Assembly: GCA_002914805.1 (NCBI GenBank)
Contig: JXTB01000303.1
Location: 259,529 to 323,528 of the forward strand
DNA: 64,000 nucleotides
Reading direction: 5' to 3'
From: Parasponia andersonii
Lineage: Eukaryota; Streptophyta; Magnoliopsida; Rosales; Cannabaceae
In this document: piece after piece, positions 32,114 through 43,825 of the stretch
Numbering within the stretch: the stretch's first letter is position 1
Layout of the letters: each line of letters opens with the position of its first letter
Position numbers and translations under genes: made by a program
The notes under the pieces: model-generated
What the model was told of the DNA's origin: nothing
What the model saw: only the letters and a program-made list of their open reading frames with translations
Databases searched by the model: none

Positions 32114-33789
32114 AATTTCTTGAAAGATTATTTTACCTTTGATGCACTTTAGATGAACATAATTTATGTATAAAACTGAAAATATCAAATATAGAATATA
32201 ATCAATATGTCATACAATAATTCCACTGACAATTTCATAGAATACGCTTGCAGTTTGGAACTCTGAAACTTTGTACAAAACAATAACTAAAACTGATAGT
32301 TGCTCTATAAAATTATATCTCATTATTCACCAATCAATTTGACGTAAAAATTTTACAACAACATTCTTAAATATTTTACTATACAAAATTAAAAGAAATC
32401 ATAGAATACACTTAAAAATAATAATTATGTATTTTTAGAGTTTAAACACAAAATCTGTCAATTTCATTTATTTTCGGACTAACAGGTACAAAATGATTTA
32501 TTTCTCCTACTAAAAAAATATTTATATATTGAAACTTCTTAAAAACATATTAGACATATAGAAACATAATTAAAAATTTTTATTGGCTCAAAAAGTAACG
32601 TTAACTAATTATTCATAATTTATAACTATCCTCTTATAAAACTGTCAGTACCAAATCATAACAGTACATAAAAACTTTAGAAACTCATGAACAATAATCT
32701 ATTTAGAAACATTACCTATAAATTTTACAGTGATTATATAACATATCTAAACATATACCCTACAAATATTAGATCATGAACAGTTCTATAAAAATAATAT
32801 AAAATCTAGAATCTCAGAAAAGTGTTTATTGACAGATTTTCAGCACACTGACAACATATAATCAAAAATTTATTATTATTTAATTAAAATACTATTGGTT
32901 TCGAAAGCTTTTGAGACTAAACTAGACATCTTCAAAAAGATCTACAAAAAAGAAGAGTACAAAAATAAATTTCAAGCTATTTATGAAAATTCGTAGAACA
33001 CAGAGATCTGTTTTATAAGAAGATAAAACAGTGACATGTTTATGCTAAAGAATATTAAAATCACAAAATAATCAATAAAATTATATTTAATCACATAAAT
33101 ACAGTCAATTAAGACTCATTATCCTATCTTTAGAAAAATTAATAAATATACAATCGGAAAAAAGTATGTATAGAGATTTTACCCGCAAATCAAATAAGAG
33201 TGATGAAAATCTTGAAATTCTTGGATTTAAACTTCTCTTGGAGATTTAAAAAAAAATTTAGAGATAAAGAAATAGAGAGAGGATGATACTTAGAGAATTT
33301 CTTTCTGAGTTTTTAGAGAGATGAGAAAGAGGTAGAGGTGGCTAGGGTTTTGAGGAAAATAGAAATATAAACATNTCAATTAAATATTAATAACATTAAT
33401 GACAATAATTACTTATTTAAATAACTTCAAATAAATATATTAATAATATTATTTACGCGCTTTCTTTTTTTTTAATTATTATTTTAAGAATCTACAAAAA
33501 TTTGAGTAGGCATGTAAGACAATTAGATTCATAGTGCATTCATAACAAAATATAAATGACAAATAAAAATTTTCAATATGCAGTAAATGTAAACTTTACG
33601 TTATAATTTTAAGTCAGGGCACGTAAACATCGATCAAGCACTGTTGGACATTATCACTGCATAGAATCAAGTTAGGCACAAATACTATATAAATTAAATA
33701 ACATTAAATGCAATTAATAACAAGTAACACTTAGCAATTCTAGGGCATTCTAATCATGGGTGTTACAATTTCCTCCCCTCTTAAATTAA

Positions 33790-33990
33790 ATTTCGTCCTC
33801 GAAATTGAACATACCAAAAAGATTGGAATACTTTGCATGCATCTCCTGTTCCCGTTCCCACATTGCTTCCTCAATTGCATGATTCCTCCAAAGAACTTTA
33901 ACTAAAGGAATAGTCTTGTTTCTTAACTCTCTAACTTCACGATCCAGAATCTTTACTGGAGTCTCCTCATAAGAAAGATCATTACGATTT
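33790..33990 (-). pseudogene. Gypsy K integrase C-terminal fragment
   Basis: Minus strand translation gives an end like LVKVLWRNHAIEEA, WERE and MHAKYSNLFG, the Tekay-type chromodomain tail, then the purine-rich tract and the K LTR at 33767. The fragment is cut at about 33990, where a piece of L-family LTR begins. Only this much of K's coding region remains. Confidence 0.8.
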
Positions 33991-33994
33991 CTAG

Positions 33995-34124
33995 AATGAG
34001 CACATTATATAAGGAATGAGCACATTACTATAAAACTAGTATTAACGATTTCTAGATGCCTAATATGCAATTAAAACATATTTATTATTGGCTTAATATG
34101 TATGTGAGAATCTTGGACCCCACA
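33995..34124 (-). repeat. Truncated 3' LTR of gypsy J (L family)
   Basis: Element sense starts TGTGGGGTCCAAGATTC at 34124 directly after J's polypurine tract (34125-34139), which ties the L-family LTR to J. Only 130 bp remain. A short repeat, aatgagcacatta, occurs twice near the truncation (33990-34030). Confidence 0.8.
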
Positions 34125-34163
34125 ATTCTCCCCTCCTTACAAAATTTCGTCCTCGAAATTTGC

Positions 34164-34719
34164 TTACCCAAATAGGTGTGGATACTTGGTTTTCATCTCT
34201 TCCTCTCTTTCCCATGAGGCCTCTTCCACTTCATGGTTCTTCCACAATACTTTGACCATAGGGATTTTCTTGTTTCTAAGTTCTTTTTCTTTTTTATCCA
34301 AAATCTTCATTGGATGTTCCTCGTAACTCACATCTTGACTTAGCTCTAATTGCTCATAATTTAGAACATGTGACGGATTTGAAATATAACTTCTTAACAT
34401 AGAAACATGAAATACATTATGTACATTCGATAATGAAGGTGGCAAAACGTGTCTATATGCAACATCTCCAACTTTGTCGAGTATTTCAAAAGGACCTACA
34501 TATCTGGGACTTAGTTTTTCTTTCTTTCCAAACCTCATTATTCCTTTTGTGGGGGCATAGAAATAGTTTATCTCCAACGTTAAATTCTAGTTTTATTCTT
34601 TGAGGATCTGAATAATGTTTCTGTCTACTTTGAGTAGCTAGTATCCTTTTTTGAATTTTTTCTAATGCCTCATTTATCTCTCTTATTAGTTCTAGACCAA
34701 GAACCTTTCTCTCCCCCAT
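34164..34719 (-). pseudogene. Gypsy J integrase C-terminus with chromodomain-like tail
   Basis: Frames 34719-34486 and 34577-34164 overlap with a frameshift. Blocks in order: REINEALEKIQKRILATQSRQK, FNVGDKLFL, KEKLSPRYVGPFEILDKVGD, LPPSLSNVHNVFHVSMLRSY, DPSHVL-like NPSHVLNYE, then KILDKKEKELRNKKIPMVKVLW and EEASWEREEEMKTKYPHLFG. This is the integrase C-terminal (GPF/Y) module followed by the chromodomain-type end of the Tekay/Del clade, thought to guide insertion into heterochromatin. Confidence 0.9.
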
Positions 34720-34817
34720 CTCATCTCAATGAAAAGGAGATCTGCACTTTCTTCCATACAATGCTTCGTATAGGGGCATTTCAATGGAAGCTTGGTAACT
34801 ATTATTGTAAGAAAATT

Positions 34818-35738
34818 CTATAATTGGCAAGTATTTGCTCCAAGATCCATGGAAATCCAACACACAAGCTCTGAGTATATCTTCAAAGGCCTGTATAGTC
34901 CTTTCTGATTGCCCATTAGTTTGGGATAAAAACCTGTACTAAATGCCAATTTCGTACCCATTGCCTCTTGAATTCTCCTCCAAAATTTTGAAGTAAATCT
35001 AGAATTTCGGTCAGAAATGATAACTTTTGGAATACCATATAGTCTCACAATCTCCTGAACATATAACTGAGCAAGCTGGTCCAAGTTATAGGTTATTCTA
35101 ATAGGAAGGCAATAAGTTGATTTGGTATATCTATCCATAATCACCCAAATAGCATCAAGTCCCTTAGTTGACTTAGGAAGTCCAACAACAAGATCCATTG
35201 CAATCTCTTCCCATTTCCATTGGGGTATGTTCAAAGGCTTTAATTTCCCAGTGGGTTTTTGATGTTTAGTTTTAACTTGCTAGCACGTGAGACACTGCTC
35301 TACAAAGTCAACCACATCTTTCTTCATACTAGGCCACCAATAATACACTTTTAAGTCCCTATATATCTTTGTAGTACTAGGATGCACAGAGTAGGGAGTG
35401 GTATGATCTTTCATCAATATCTCCTTTCTAACAATTCCATTAGGCACATATAATCTATTTCCATATCTAATTACACCATCACCAGAAATCTGGAAGGCCA
35501 TCTCCTTTCTGGATTCTATCTTGCTCTTTAAATTCATCATATAGGGATCTGTATTCTGGCCTTGTTTGATTTTCTCTAAAATTGTTGGTTGAAGTGTAAG
35601 AGCTGGCATTCTTTCTGGTAAACTTGTAGGCATAATCTCTAACTCTAACTTATGTAAATCTATTAAGAGATGTTTCATATCAACATGCTTAACAGTCATA
35701 GTAGCCAATGATTTCCTGCTTAGAGCATCAGCAACCAT
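34818..35738 (-). pseudogene. Gypsy J integrase zinc-binding and core
   Basis: 35738-35280: end of RNase H (MVADALSRKS), linker, then the H2C2 finger (HTTPYSVH, DLKVYYWWPSMKKDVVDFVEQCLTC). A Gln-to-stop follows CLTC. 35234-34818: core with WKWEEIAMDLVVGLPKS (first Asp), AIWVIMDRYTKSTYCLPI and KVIISDRNSRFTSKFW (second Asp). The third catalytic residue region (GQSERTIQ in the family) is lost to a frameshift after FYPK. Not functional. Confidence 0.9.
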
Positions 35739-35739
35739 A

Positions 35740-36161
35740 TTGGCTTTTCCTAGAAGATAGTTAATCTCACAGTCATAATCTTTTACCAGTTCAAGTCATC
35801 TTCTTTGTTTCATATTCAGTTCCTTTTAGGCAAAGAAGTACTTGAGACTCTTGTGATCTGTATATATCTCACATTTCTCCCCATAAAGATAGTGTCTCCA
35901 AATTTTTAGTACAAAAATAACTGTTGCTACTTCTAAATCTTGAGTAGGATACTTCTTTTCATATTCCTTCAATTGCCTAGAGATATAAGTAATGACTTTG
36001 CCATTTTGCATCAGAACATATCCTAGACCATTCTTTGAGACATCACTGTAAACAACAAATACTCCTGATCCGGATTGTATTGAAAGTATAGGGGCTGTTA
36101 TCAGATGTTGCTTCAATTCTTCAAAACTCCTTTCATAATTTTCGTTCCATTGAAACTTCAC
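35740..36161 (-). pseudogene. Gypsy J RNase H
   Basis: Reads [64 protein letters not shown] and [20 protein letters not shown]. The usual Gln and Trp codons of FTQKELN and RRWLELVKDYD are stops here (about 35830 and 35795). It acts with RT in living elements to degrade the RNA template. Confidence 0.9.
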
Positions 36162-36164
36162 ATT

Positions 36165-36871
36165 CTTCCTTGTTCAATGAGCCAATAGAGAAGCCAACTT
36201 CGAGAAACCTTCAACAAAACGTCAATAATATCCAGCTAACCCCAAGAAGCTACAAATTTTAGAAACATTTGTTAGTCTTAGCCAATTACTCATAGCTTCA
36301 ACTTTCGTTGGATCCATAGAAATACCATTTTCAAAAACTACATGACTAAGGAAGATAACTTTCTCTAACTAGAATTCGTACTTCTTAAAATTAGCATACA
36401 ACGGTTTTTCCCTAAGAATTCTCAACACGGTCCTCAAATGTTCCTTATGCTCGTCTCTTGAGCGTGAGTAAATCAAAATATCATCGATAAAAACTATAAC
36501 GAATTTATCTAGGAAATCCTTAAACACTCGATTCATCAAATCCATGAAAGTAGCTGGAGAATTTCTTAATCTAAAGGGCATTACTAAAAACTCATATTGT
36601 TCATATCTTGTTCTAAAAGCTAATTTTGGAATATCTTCCTCCTTAATTTTTAACTGACGGTATCCTGATCTTAAGTCAATCTTCAAAAACACTGAAGCTC
36701 CTTGTAGTTGATCAAATAGATCATCAATTCTGGTAAGCGGATACTTGTTTTTGATTGTGACCTTATTCAGCTCTCTATAATCAATGCAAAGTCTCACAGT
36801 CCCATCTTTCTTCTTTACAAACAAAACTGGAGCACCCTATGGTGAAAAGCTTGGGCAAATAAAACCCTTGT
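36165..36871 (-). pseudogene. Gypsy J reverse transcriptase
   Basis: Frame 36824-36369: [66 protein letters not shown] (usual VMPFGLTNAPATF, so a Gly is replaced by Arg), and FIDDILIYS with both catalytic aspartates. Upstream, SPWGAPVLF reads SP-stop-GAPVLF (Trp lost). Downstream YEFWLEKV reads YEF-stop-LEKV. Fingers and palm are otherwise well kept, making J the best-preserved pol in the window. Confidence 0.93.
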
Positions 36872-37684
36872 CTAATGATTCTTTAACTGTACTTTCAGTT
36901 CCTTTAACTCTGCTGGAGCCATTCTATAAGGTGCTTTCGAAATATGAGCCGTACCAGGCAATAAGTCAATAACAAGCTCTATCTCTCTATCATGTGGTAA
37001 CCTAGACAAATCTTCAGGAAATACATCAAGAAATTCACTAACTACCGGTACTTCCTTAGGCTTCACTTTTAACTCTTCTCTAGTATCCATTATGTTGGCC
37101 AAGTAACCCATGCATCCCTTTTCTAGTAACTTCCTCGCTTTTATTGAGGAGATTATTAGAATCATCGAGTCTCCACTAGTACCAACAAAAGTGAACTTTT
37201 CTGTACTTGGTGGCTGAAACACTACCCTATTCAAATAGCAATCAATTACTGCATGGTATTTTGATAACCAATCCATACCTAAGATAACTTCAAAATCTTG
37301 CATATCCAATACTATCAAATCTACACTCAAGTCTTTACCAGCTATTTAGATTGGATATGTCTTGAGAACTTGGTCAGAACATAAAACTTCTTCTGATAGA
37401 ATGGTTACATAATAATTGAAATTCAAGTACTCTAGTGTTTTGCCCAATTTCCTCACAAATGCAGGTGATGCAAATGAATGTGTCACCCCTGAATCTATTA
37501 ATGCATGAATAGGAATACCAAAGATAAGAATCTCACCTACTACAACTGATGGGTTTGGCTCGGCATCTTCTTTGGTCATTGTATACACATGATCTGGGAC
37601 TCTCTTCTGCTCATCTGTAGCATTCGGACAATTCATTTCATAGTGTCCAGATTTTCCACACAAGAAGCAAGCACCACAACCCAT
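36872..37684 (-). pseudogene. Gypsy J nucleocapsid knuckle and protease
   Basis: 37684-37346: CFLCGKSGHYEMNC, an intact CCHC knuckle near residue 7, then IPIHALIDSGVTHSFASPAF, the protease active site (usual LIDSGATHSFAS). A stop falls before 37330. The second frame (37330-36872) holds LIVLDMQDFEVILGMDWLSKYHAVIDC and continues to EVPVVSEFLDVFPEDLSRLP and APYRMAPAELKELKVQL at the RT boundary. Order and spacing are typical of Tekay-type pol. Confidence 0.92.
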
Positions 37685-37990
37685 TAGACATTCTCCACGA
37701 TGAGTCTTCCCTTATTTAGGACAAACAGTCCTCTGGGTCGTAGTTGATTGTATCTGCTTGTTCGTAGCTTGGCATTTTTGGGGCTATTGTCTTTCTCCTT
37801 GATTCTATTGCCACTTTCTTTTATTTCTACTAGCCCCTGGTTGAGATCCTCTTCCAAAAGTTGTATTTCTCCTTGCCATATTTATATTCCGGCAAATTTC
37901 TTGAGCTCTTATAACTCTTAGTTCGACTTCTTCAGCTTCAAGAGTTTTATTTGCAACCTCAGCATATGACATATCTTTATGAGAAGATAT
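37685..37990 (-). pseudogene. Gypsy J gag C-terminal fragment
   Basis: Frame 38017-37805 reads SYAEVANKTLEAEEVELR then a basic, Gly-rich tail (GRGSQPGASRNKRK), which fits the Gag part between capsid and zinc knuckle (usual YAEVVDRALLAE). The capsid itself is missing: at 37991 an L-family LTR in the opposite orientation begins. Stops separate it from the knuckle. Confidence 0.75.
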
Positions 37991-38488
37991 TGTGATGCCC
38001 AAGTTTCTCACATACATAATAAGCCAATAATAAACATGTTCATATTACATAATAGACATATCATGAAACCAGTGTCAATTTTATGATAAATTGCTCATTT
38101 TGATCGTTAAATGCTTTTAATATATTTTATTATTCTAATGGTTGTCAAAGTGTTCCCATGCAGTGTAAAGGCTCAGTACCCTCAAAGCGAGAGCTTGGTA
38201 TATGAAAAGAACAAAGAATACATTCATGAATAATAATACTATATGCACATTCATTAAAAACCATATATGTTGATAACTTAGTCAAATAGCAGTTTTCGGT
38301 AAAATACATTTTTCACGTTTTTTGGAGCCAAATTCACTGTACATTTAGCACGTAAAATTGCTTCAATTTAATGTTTAGGACTCATCTCTAGCATTTTCAA
38401 AAATATTCGTCCAGGTAAGCATGAGGTGGCAGTCACTGTATTAAATTATGTTTAATTACACTAAACTAGCTTAGATTCAGCTTAATCA
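37991..38488 (+). repeat. L-family (M-type) LTR start, plus orientation
   Basis: Starts TGTGATGCCCAAGTTTCTC and matches, in inverse orientation, the first 500 bp of the LTR at 58200-61102 (element M), including acatgttcatattacataat and tgataaattgctcattttg. It breaks off at 38488 and meets an inverted relative. Confidence 0.8.
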
Positions 38489-39156
38489 CACCCAAGTGTA
38501 GCCAAAGTTGGTGAATCCTACCTTAGAAAGTGAAAACTAGTCATACTTTGTTTGACCCTATATGGCCGTTCTTATTGTAATTTGGTGGAATCTAGTCCCT
38601 TAACCAATCATTAAACATAAAAAGAAAGTTAATTAGACTCTAATTAACAATGCAAACATAGTATTAGCACTCAATTATTAGAATGCACAAAAACGACATT
38701 ACGCGAGTAAGCCTAATCTAAGCTAGCTTTATGCAACGTAATACCAATTAGTGTCCAGAATGCCACCTCATGCTTACCTAGAGCCGACGAATAAAATGCT
38801 ATAAATGAGTCCTAGACATTGAATCAACCCTATTTGACATGTTAAACACACCATGAATTCGGCTCCAAAATACGTTGAAATTACATTTTACTTGCATGTG
38901 CACATAGTATTGCTTTCATAATTTTATTCTTTGTTCTTTTAGCACACCGAGCTCTCTCTCTGAGGGTATTGAACCTTTACATTGCATTAGGATACTTCGA
39001 CAACCATTAGTGTAATAACATTTCTGTAAATGCACATAACATAATGAATGAGCACGTTACTATAAAACTAGTATTAACGACTTCTAGATGCCTAATATGC
39101 AATTAGAATATATTTATTATTGACTTAATATACATGTGAGAATCTTGGGCCCCATA
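38489..39156 (-). repeat. L-family LTR start unit, minus orientation
   Basis: 668 bp from cacccaagtgtag to the LTR start (element sense TATGGGGCCCAAGATTC). Closely matches 53093-53786, which has the same inner break point. With 37991-38488 it forms a fold-back of inverted LTR starts. Confidence 0.8.
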
Positions 39157-40804
39157 TTAACTTTGACATACTCTACTATTTTTCTGAACTGCTTTATAAA
39201 ATCTCTATATCTTAAAAGTATCTTTCAAAACCATTTTTAATAAAATTGCTAGAATGTGATGACTCAAGTTAAAACACAAGGATAACCTTATTAAAGCATT
39301 ACCTTACCTAGAATTTATCACAAATTAAGAATTAAGGAAACATATTTGCAAATGATATGCTAGTTAAAAGATGCGCTTTTGAATTTCTTGTAGAGAAATG
39401 TTTGAAAACTTTTGGAAAAGTCTTAAAATTTTAATAACATTTCTATTATGCTTAACTATGTTTTAAAGAGAATCATTATGTTGTGATTGCCTGATAATTT
39501 ATTTAGCAAACTATATATATTGCAAGGAACTTTGATTATTATGATTTAAAAAAAACAAGTTGTTAGACACTCTTATTATGATCTGATGTGTGTTGGAATT
39601 CTATATTAGTTGATGGTATTTGAAATCTATTTAGTCATGAGTCTGTATATAGAGTTGTTAAACTCTTCCTGTTATATTTTCAAAAAGGATACCTAGAGCT
39701 TAGGTTTGGTTTACCTATGGCCAAAGTAAGACCATATTGTGAACCGGTGTAGTATTCTTATATGCCCCTAATTTTTGTTACATATTTTCAAAAGTGTTTT
39801 CAAATTGTTTTCAATTATAAAATGACATAGTGTGAAATAAAAGACAGGCATCACCACGGAGATAGCCTATTCTGTCAAAAACCTATTTCTAGGGTATCAT
39901 GATATTGTTAATAGTTTTATGTGTATATTGAGAAATGAGTCATTTTTATATGACTTTGCCTTATACCAAAGACCTAGAAAGTCTTTGGAGTGATTGACAA
40001 TTTAGAATTAATGTTCAGATCCTATGTTGAGTAAAGAGACTTCGAGAGTCTTTGGACTTAATTATGGTTTGAGTTAATATCCAATAATATTGTCATGCGT
40101 AAAAGATTTGGGAAGTCTTTAGGCTATATATATTATATGGATACTTGTATTTTATATGCTTGAATTATTACTTGTTCGATGAACTCCTCTATTAGAGATT
40201 TCCATTATGTTGTGATTCTAGTCTTGTCCTTGACTGGAGATATTAAATATACTCGGTAGTTTCTGACCAGTTATGAGGAACTATAAATGATTTATGTCAT
40301 TATACTTTTATTGTGGTATCCGACCTTTGAATTTGTCTATCTTGTGAGATATAACACAAGAGTATTGATTTCTATTAAGAATCTTGTTAAAGTCTTTAAA
40401 CTCATTGATTATTTAGGGCTGGGTTCTAGCTACAGAAAAATAGGATTATTTTGGTGTAATATTGATCTAGTATAATCAAGGAGACTGTATCATATGTATT
40501 CGACATTTAGTTAGCTACTCTAGTTTGGTGTCTAGCAATCGATACTCAGGTTATAAGAGTCTTGCATTATTGACTCTCGGTCTTAATCACTATTACCACT
40601 CCTATTTTATGTAATTGTTTAGCTTATGCCTTGTGTGGCATCAGTATGTTGACAAGATTCTAACACAAAGTGGAGGGTGTATGTTTCACGCTCCTTGTAT
40701 TTCCAGTGATTGATTTGATCCTCTTATATCCTATCTTTAATTGCTCACTATTCCTCTGATTGTTATTTCTTAATATTCCTCTTGTAACCCTTGTTTTATA
40801 TTTG
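39157..40804. other. AT-rich, unassigned
   Basis: No coding blocks are recognised. A perfect 8-bp inverted repeat (ccaaagac...gtctttgg, 39966-39988) lies here, and the phrase agtctttgga or agtctttagg recurs near 39981, 40035 and 40115. Probably decayed retroelement sequence upstream of fragment N. Confidence 0.35.
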
Positions 40805-41568
40805 AATTTCGAGATGAAATTCTTTTGAGTTGGATATAAAATTCTGATTTTTAGAAGGGTAAAAGAGTAAATTCAATACCAATAGTAATCTTGTAATTAT
40901 GAATTTCCAGAATATAATATTCAAAATATCTTTAATGTTTTAATGGGGTCTACAATTTTAAATATTGCTTATAAGAGCCCTAAATGTTTCTTCTTCTCAC
41001 ATTGAGAGCTTGGAGGAAAGAGAAAGAGAGAGAGAAGGGGAGATCTATCGAAGCTCGCCACCGTACCACCTCACTGTCGCTGGACCCACACGCTTGCCCA
41101 TGCTCCTCCCGAGCCGCCAACCAATCAACACCAGCCACCCTCGCCGCGAGCTCCTTCGTCAGACCTCCGTCTAACTTACCTCTAGCACCATTGGACTCCT
41201 CTCGTCGTCGTCATCATTTTCCAACCAGTCTTGACCGTTAACTCACCGTCAGTAAGATTTTCACTGTTTGGGCTATTTTACTAAAATCTTTATAATTATT
41301 TAGTTAGGTAATTATTTTATCTGAGATAATTATATGTGGTTAAAGAGGGTTAAAAATCATGGATAATTACTATTGGTAGAAATTATAATGATATCCAAAA
41401 AAGCATGTTAATATTCGAATTGAAAAATATGGTATTTTTATGATTTTGAATGAAAAGTGATATTTTTATAGAATGGAATAGTGTTGGACTAGAGTCTGTT
41501 ACTATTTAGACTTTGACCTCAGGCTAAGATTATAAAAATATTACTTTTAATCCTATAATTATTTTTCC
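40805..41568 (+). mobile_element. Gypsy N pol tail and LTR start, plus orientation
   Basis: aatttcgagatgaaattcttttgag (40805-40829) is the usual end of gypsy pol before the polypurine tract (TTCGAGGACGAAATT). An LTR-like region follows with a TATA-like ttataagag (40969-40977), a transcript-like GA-rich run (41015-41045) and a GC-rich leader (41050-41250). Open frames at 40965-41241 lie in that leader and show no domain. The downstream boundary is unclear. Confidence 0.5.
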
Positions 41569-42350
41569 AAAATACGGGCCAATTCGAACTTTTTATTTTC
41601 TTTAAAACTCTATGGATAGGTGACTTTACTTCCATACATGATCAGTATATACATATATTACACAATGAAACATATTAAATAGGTACTAAAAAAAACGAAT
41701 TAAAAATAACTTCATTGAGAGACTGCAAAACATCACAAAATACACAAACTAGCCCCCTCCCCACAAGTGGTCAAAATATCCATATGTACAACACCAAGGT
41801 TGGGCCTCTACTTCAACTCACAAGCTCATGCTATCATCTCAATCATTACCTGCAACACAAGACTATAATAAGCTACAGCTCAGTAAGTAAAGTAATGGAT
41901 GACATAGTGCTCAATGACATGAATTAAATGTATGATCGTGCTTGCTTAAATATTTTGGTATAAATGATTTTCTTTAGACCCTTCCCTGTCTTGTGCCCAC
42001 TGTCCAGTTCAGCACTGTGCCTGCAGGGCTTCCTGAATTAATGATATCCCATGGGTTCTCCTCCTACCGGCTCTTACCACAGTGGGGCTCGTTACTAACC
42101 TTATTCCATCATTACCCCAACGAGCTCAAGAGATAAGGCGGCCCGAGACTGTAGTTTATTCTATTATATAACTTGGAGGAGGAATATTGTGGCAAACCTT
42201 GTGACTAATCCTGTCACACTTGCCCCTCTCCTGGGGCTGCCACTCTGAAACTGTAAATATTTATCCCGCTTCCCCGTAACAGTGACACAAAACCTTCTGA
42301 AAGTTACTTGATCTTAACTTCTCTATGATAAAATAGTTTTACACAATAAT
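41569..42350 (-). repeat. Gypsy LTR 3' part, minus orientation
   Basis: Related in layout to the LTR ends at 51491 and 58200: gggccaattcgaacttttt near the end (compare 58297) and the block agctacagctcagtaagta (41871-41889), with the acceptor-like TTGCAG/GTAATG (element sense) beyond it. It runs into the assembly gap, so the rest is unknown. Confidence 0.55.
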
Positions 42351-43264
42351 NNNNNNNNNNNNNNNNNNNNNNNNNNNNNNNNNNNNNNNNNNNNNNNNNN
42401 NNNNNNNNNNNNNNNNNNNNNNNNNNNNNNNNNNNNNNNNNNNNNNNNNNNNNNNNNNNNNNNNNNNNNNNNNNNNNNNNNNNNNNNNNNNNNNNNNNNN
42501 NNNNNNNNNNNNNNNNNNNNNNNNNNNNNNNNNNNNNNNNNNNNNNNNNNNNNNNNNNNNNNNNNNNNNNNNNNNNNNNNNNNNNNNNNNNNNNNNNNNN
42601 NNNNNNNNNNNNNNNNNNNNNNNNNNNNNNNNNNNNNNNNNNNNNNNNNNNNNNNNNNNNNNNNNNNNNNNNNNNNNNNNNNNNNNNNNNNNNNNNNNNN
42701 NNNNNNNNNNNNNNNNNNNNNNNNNNNNNNNNNNNNNNNNNNNNNNNNNNNNNNNNNNNNNNNNNNNNNNNNNNNNNNNNNNNNNNNNNNNNNNNNNNNN
42801 NNNNNNNNNNNNNNNNNNNNNNNNNNNNNNNNNNNNNNNNNNNNNNNNNNNNNNNNNNNNNNNNNNNNNNNNNNNNNNNNNNNNNNNNNNNNNNNNNNNN
42901 NNNNNNNNNNNNNNNNNNNNNNNNNNNNNNNNNNNNNNNNNNNNNNNNNNNNNNNNNNNNNNNNNNNNNNNNNNNNNNNNNNNNNNNNNNNNNNNNNNNN
43001 NNNNNNNNNNNNNNNNNNNNNNNNNNNNNNNNNNNNNNNNNNNNNNNNNNNNNNNNNNNNNNNNNNNNNNNNNNNNNNNNNNNNNNNNNNNNNNNNNNNN
43101 NNNNNNNNNNNNNNNNNNNNNNNNNNNNNNNNNNNNNNNNNNNNNNNNNNNNNNNNNNNNNNNNNNNNNNNNNNNNNNNNNNNNNNNNNNNNNNNNNNNN
43201 NNNNNNNNNNNNNNNNNNNNNNNNNNNNNNNNNNNNNNNNNNNNNNNNNNNNNNNNNNNNNNNN
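42351..43264. other. Assembly gap (914 N)
   Basis: Unknown sequence. The long frame spanning it (42323-43324) is only N translated and is not a gene. Confidence 0.99.
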
Positions 43265-43825
43265 ATACTTAATGACTAAGAAATGGCATAACTTAAATTC
43301 TAAGGGGTATTTTGGGTATTTCACACATTTCTTTCCATGTGTCCAGCTCTAAAACATCCTTACCATAGTCACCCCATTGCTGGTCACTCCTATACACCTA
43401 AGTATAGCAAAAGTTCATGAATCCTACCTTAGAAAGTGAAAACTAGTCATACTTTGACTTATGATCCTATATGGCCAATCTTATTGTAATTTGGTGAAAC
43501 CTAGTCCCTTAACCAACCATTAAAGATAAAAATAAAGTCAATTAAACTCTAATTAACAATGCAAAAAAAAAAATAGTATTAGTTTCATAATTATATTCTT
43601 TGTTCTTTTAGCACACCGAGCTCTCTCTCTGAGGGTATTGAACCTTTACCCTGCACCGGGACACTTTGACAATCATTAGTGTAATAGCATGTATGTAAAT
43701 GCACATAACATAAGGAATGAGCATATTTTTATGAAACTAGTATTAATGACTTCTAGATGCCTAATATGCAATTAGAACATGTTTATTATTGGCTCTCTTA
43801 ATTATGTGAGAAGTTGGGTGTCACA
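43265..43825 (-). repeat. L-family LTR fragment inserted in H gag
   Basis: Element-sense start TGTGACACCCAAC at 43825. The sequence matches the L LTR through its first 690 bp and on into the part seen at 62640-62760 (aattctaaggggtattttggg), with some 130 bp missing near 43570. The other end is in the gap. It truncates the gag of gypsy H. Confidence 0.8.

Larger units (their letters stand above)
30952..33767 (-). repeat. 3' LTR of gypsy K, 2816 bp, inserted in F
   Basis: The ends on the plus strand are TGTAACACCACC and GGGTGTTACA, so the LTR has 9-bp inverted ends (TGTAACACC). It splits F's RNase H at 30951. Element sense has a leader-like run (AAAACCCTAGCCACC near 33345) after an AT-rich promoter region, a donor-like site at 31944 and an acceptor at 31264. 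A 36-bp tandem duplication lies at 32042-32113. The target duplication cannot be checked because the K 5' end is lost. Confidence 0.85.

Noticed and set aside
30952..33767. DNA transposon with 9-bp terminal inverted repeats
   Set aside because: TGTAACACC...GGTGTTACA are LTR ends; a gypsy polypurine tract and integrase tail lie directly before it.
40965..41241. Open frames of 69 and 85 residues
   Set aside because: GC-rich leader of a gypsy LTR downstream of a TATA box; two overlapping frames, low complexity and no domain.
42323..43324. 333-residue frame
   Set aside because: It is almost entirely N, an assembly gap without real coding sequence.
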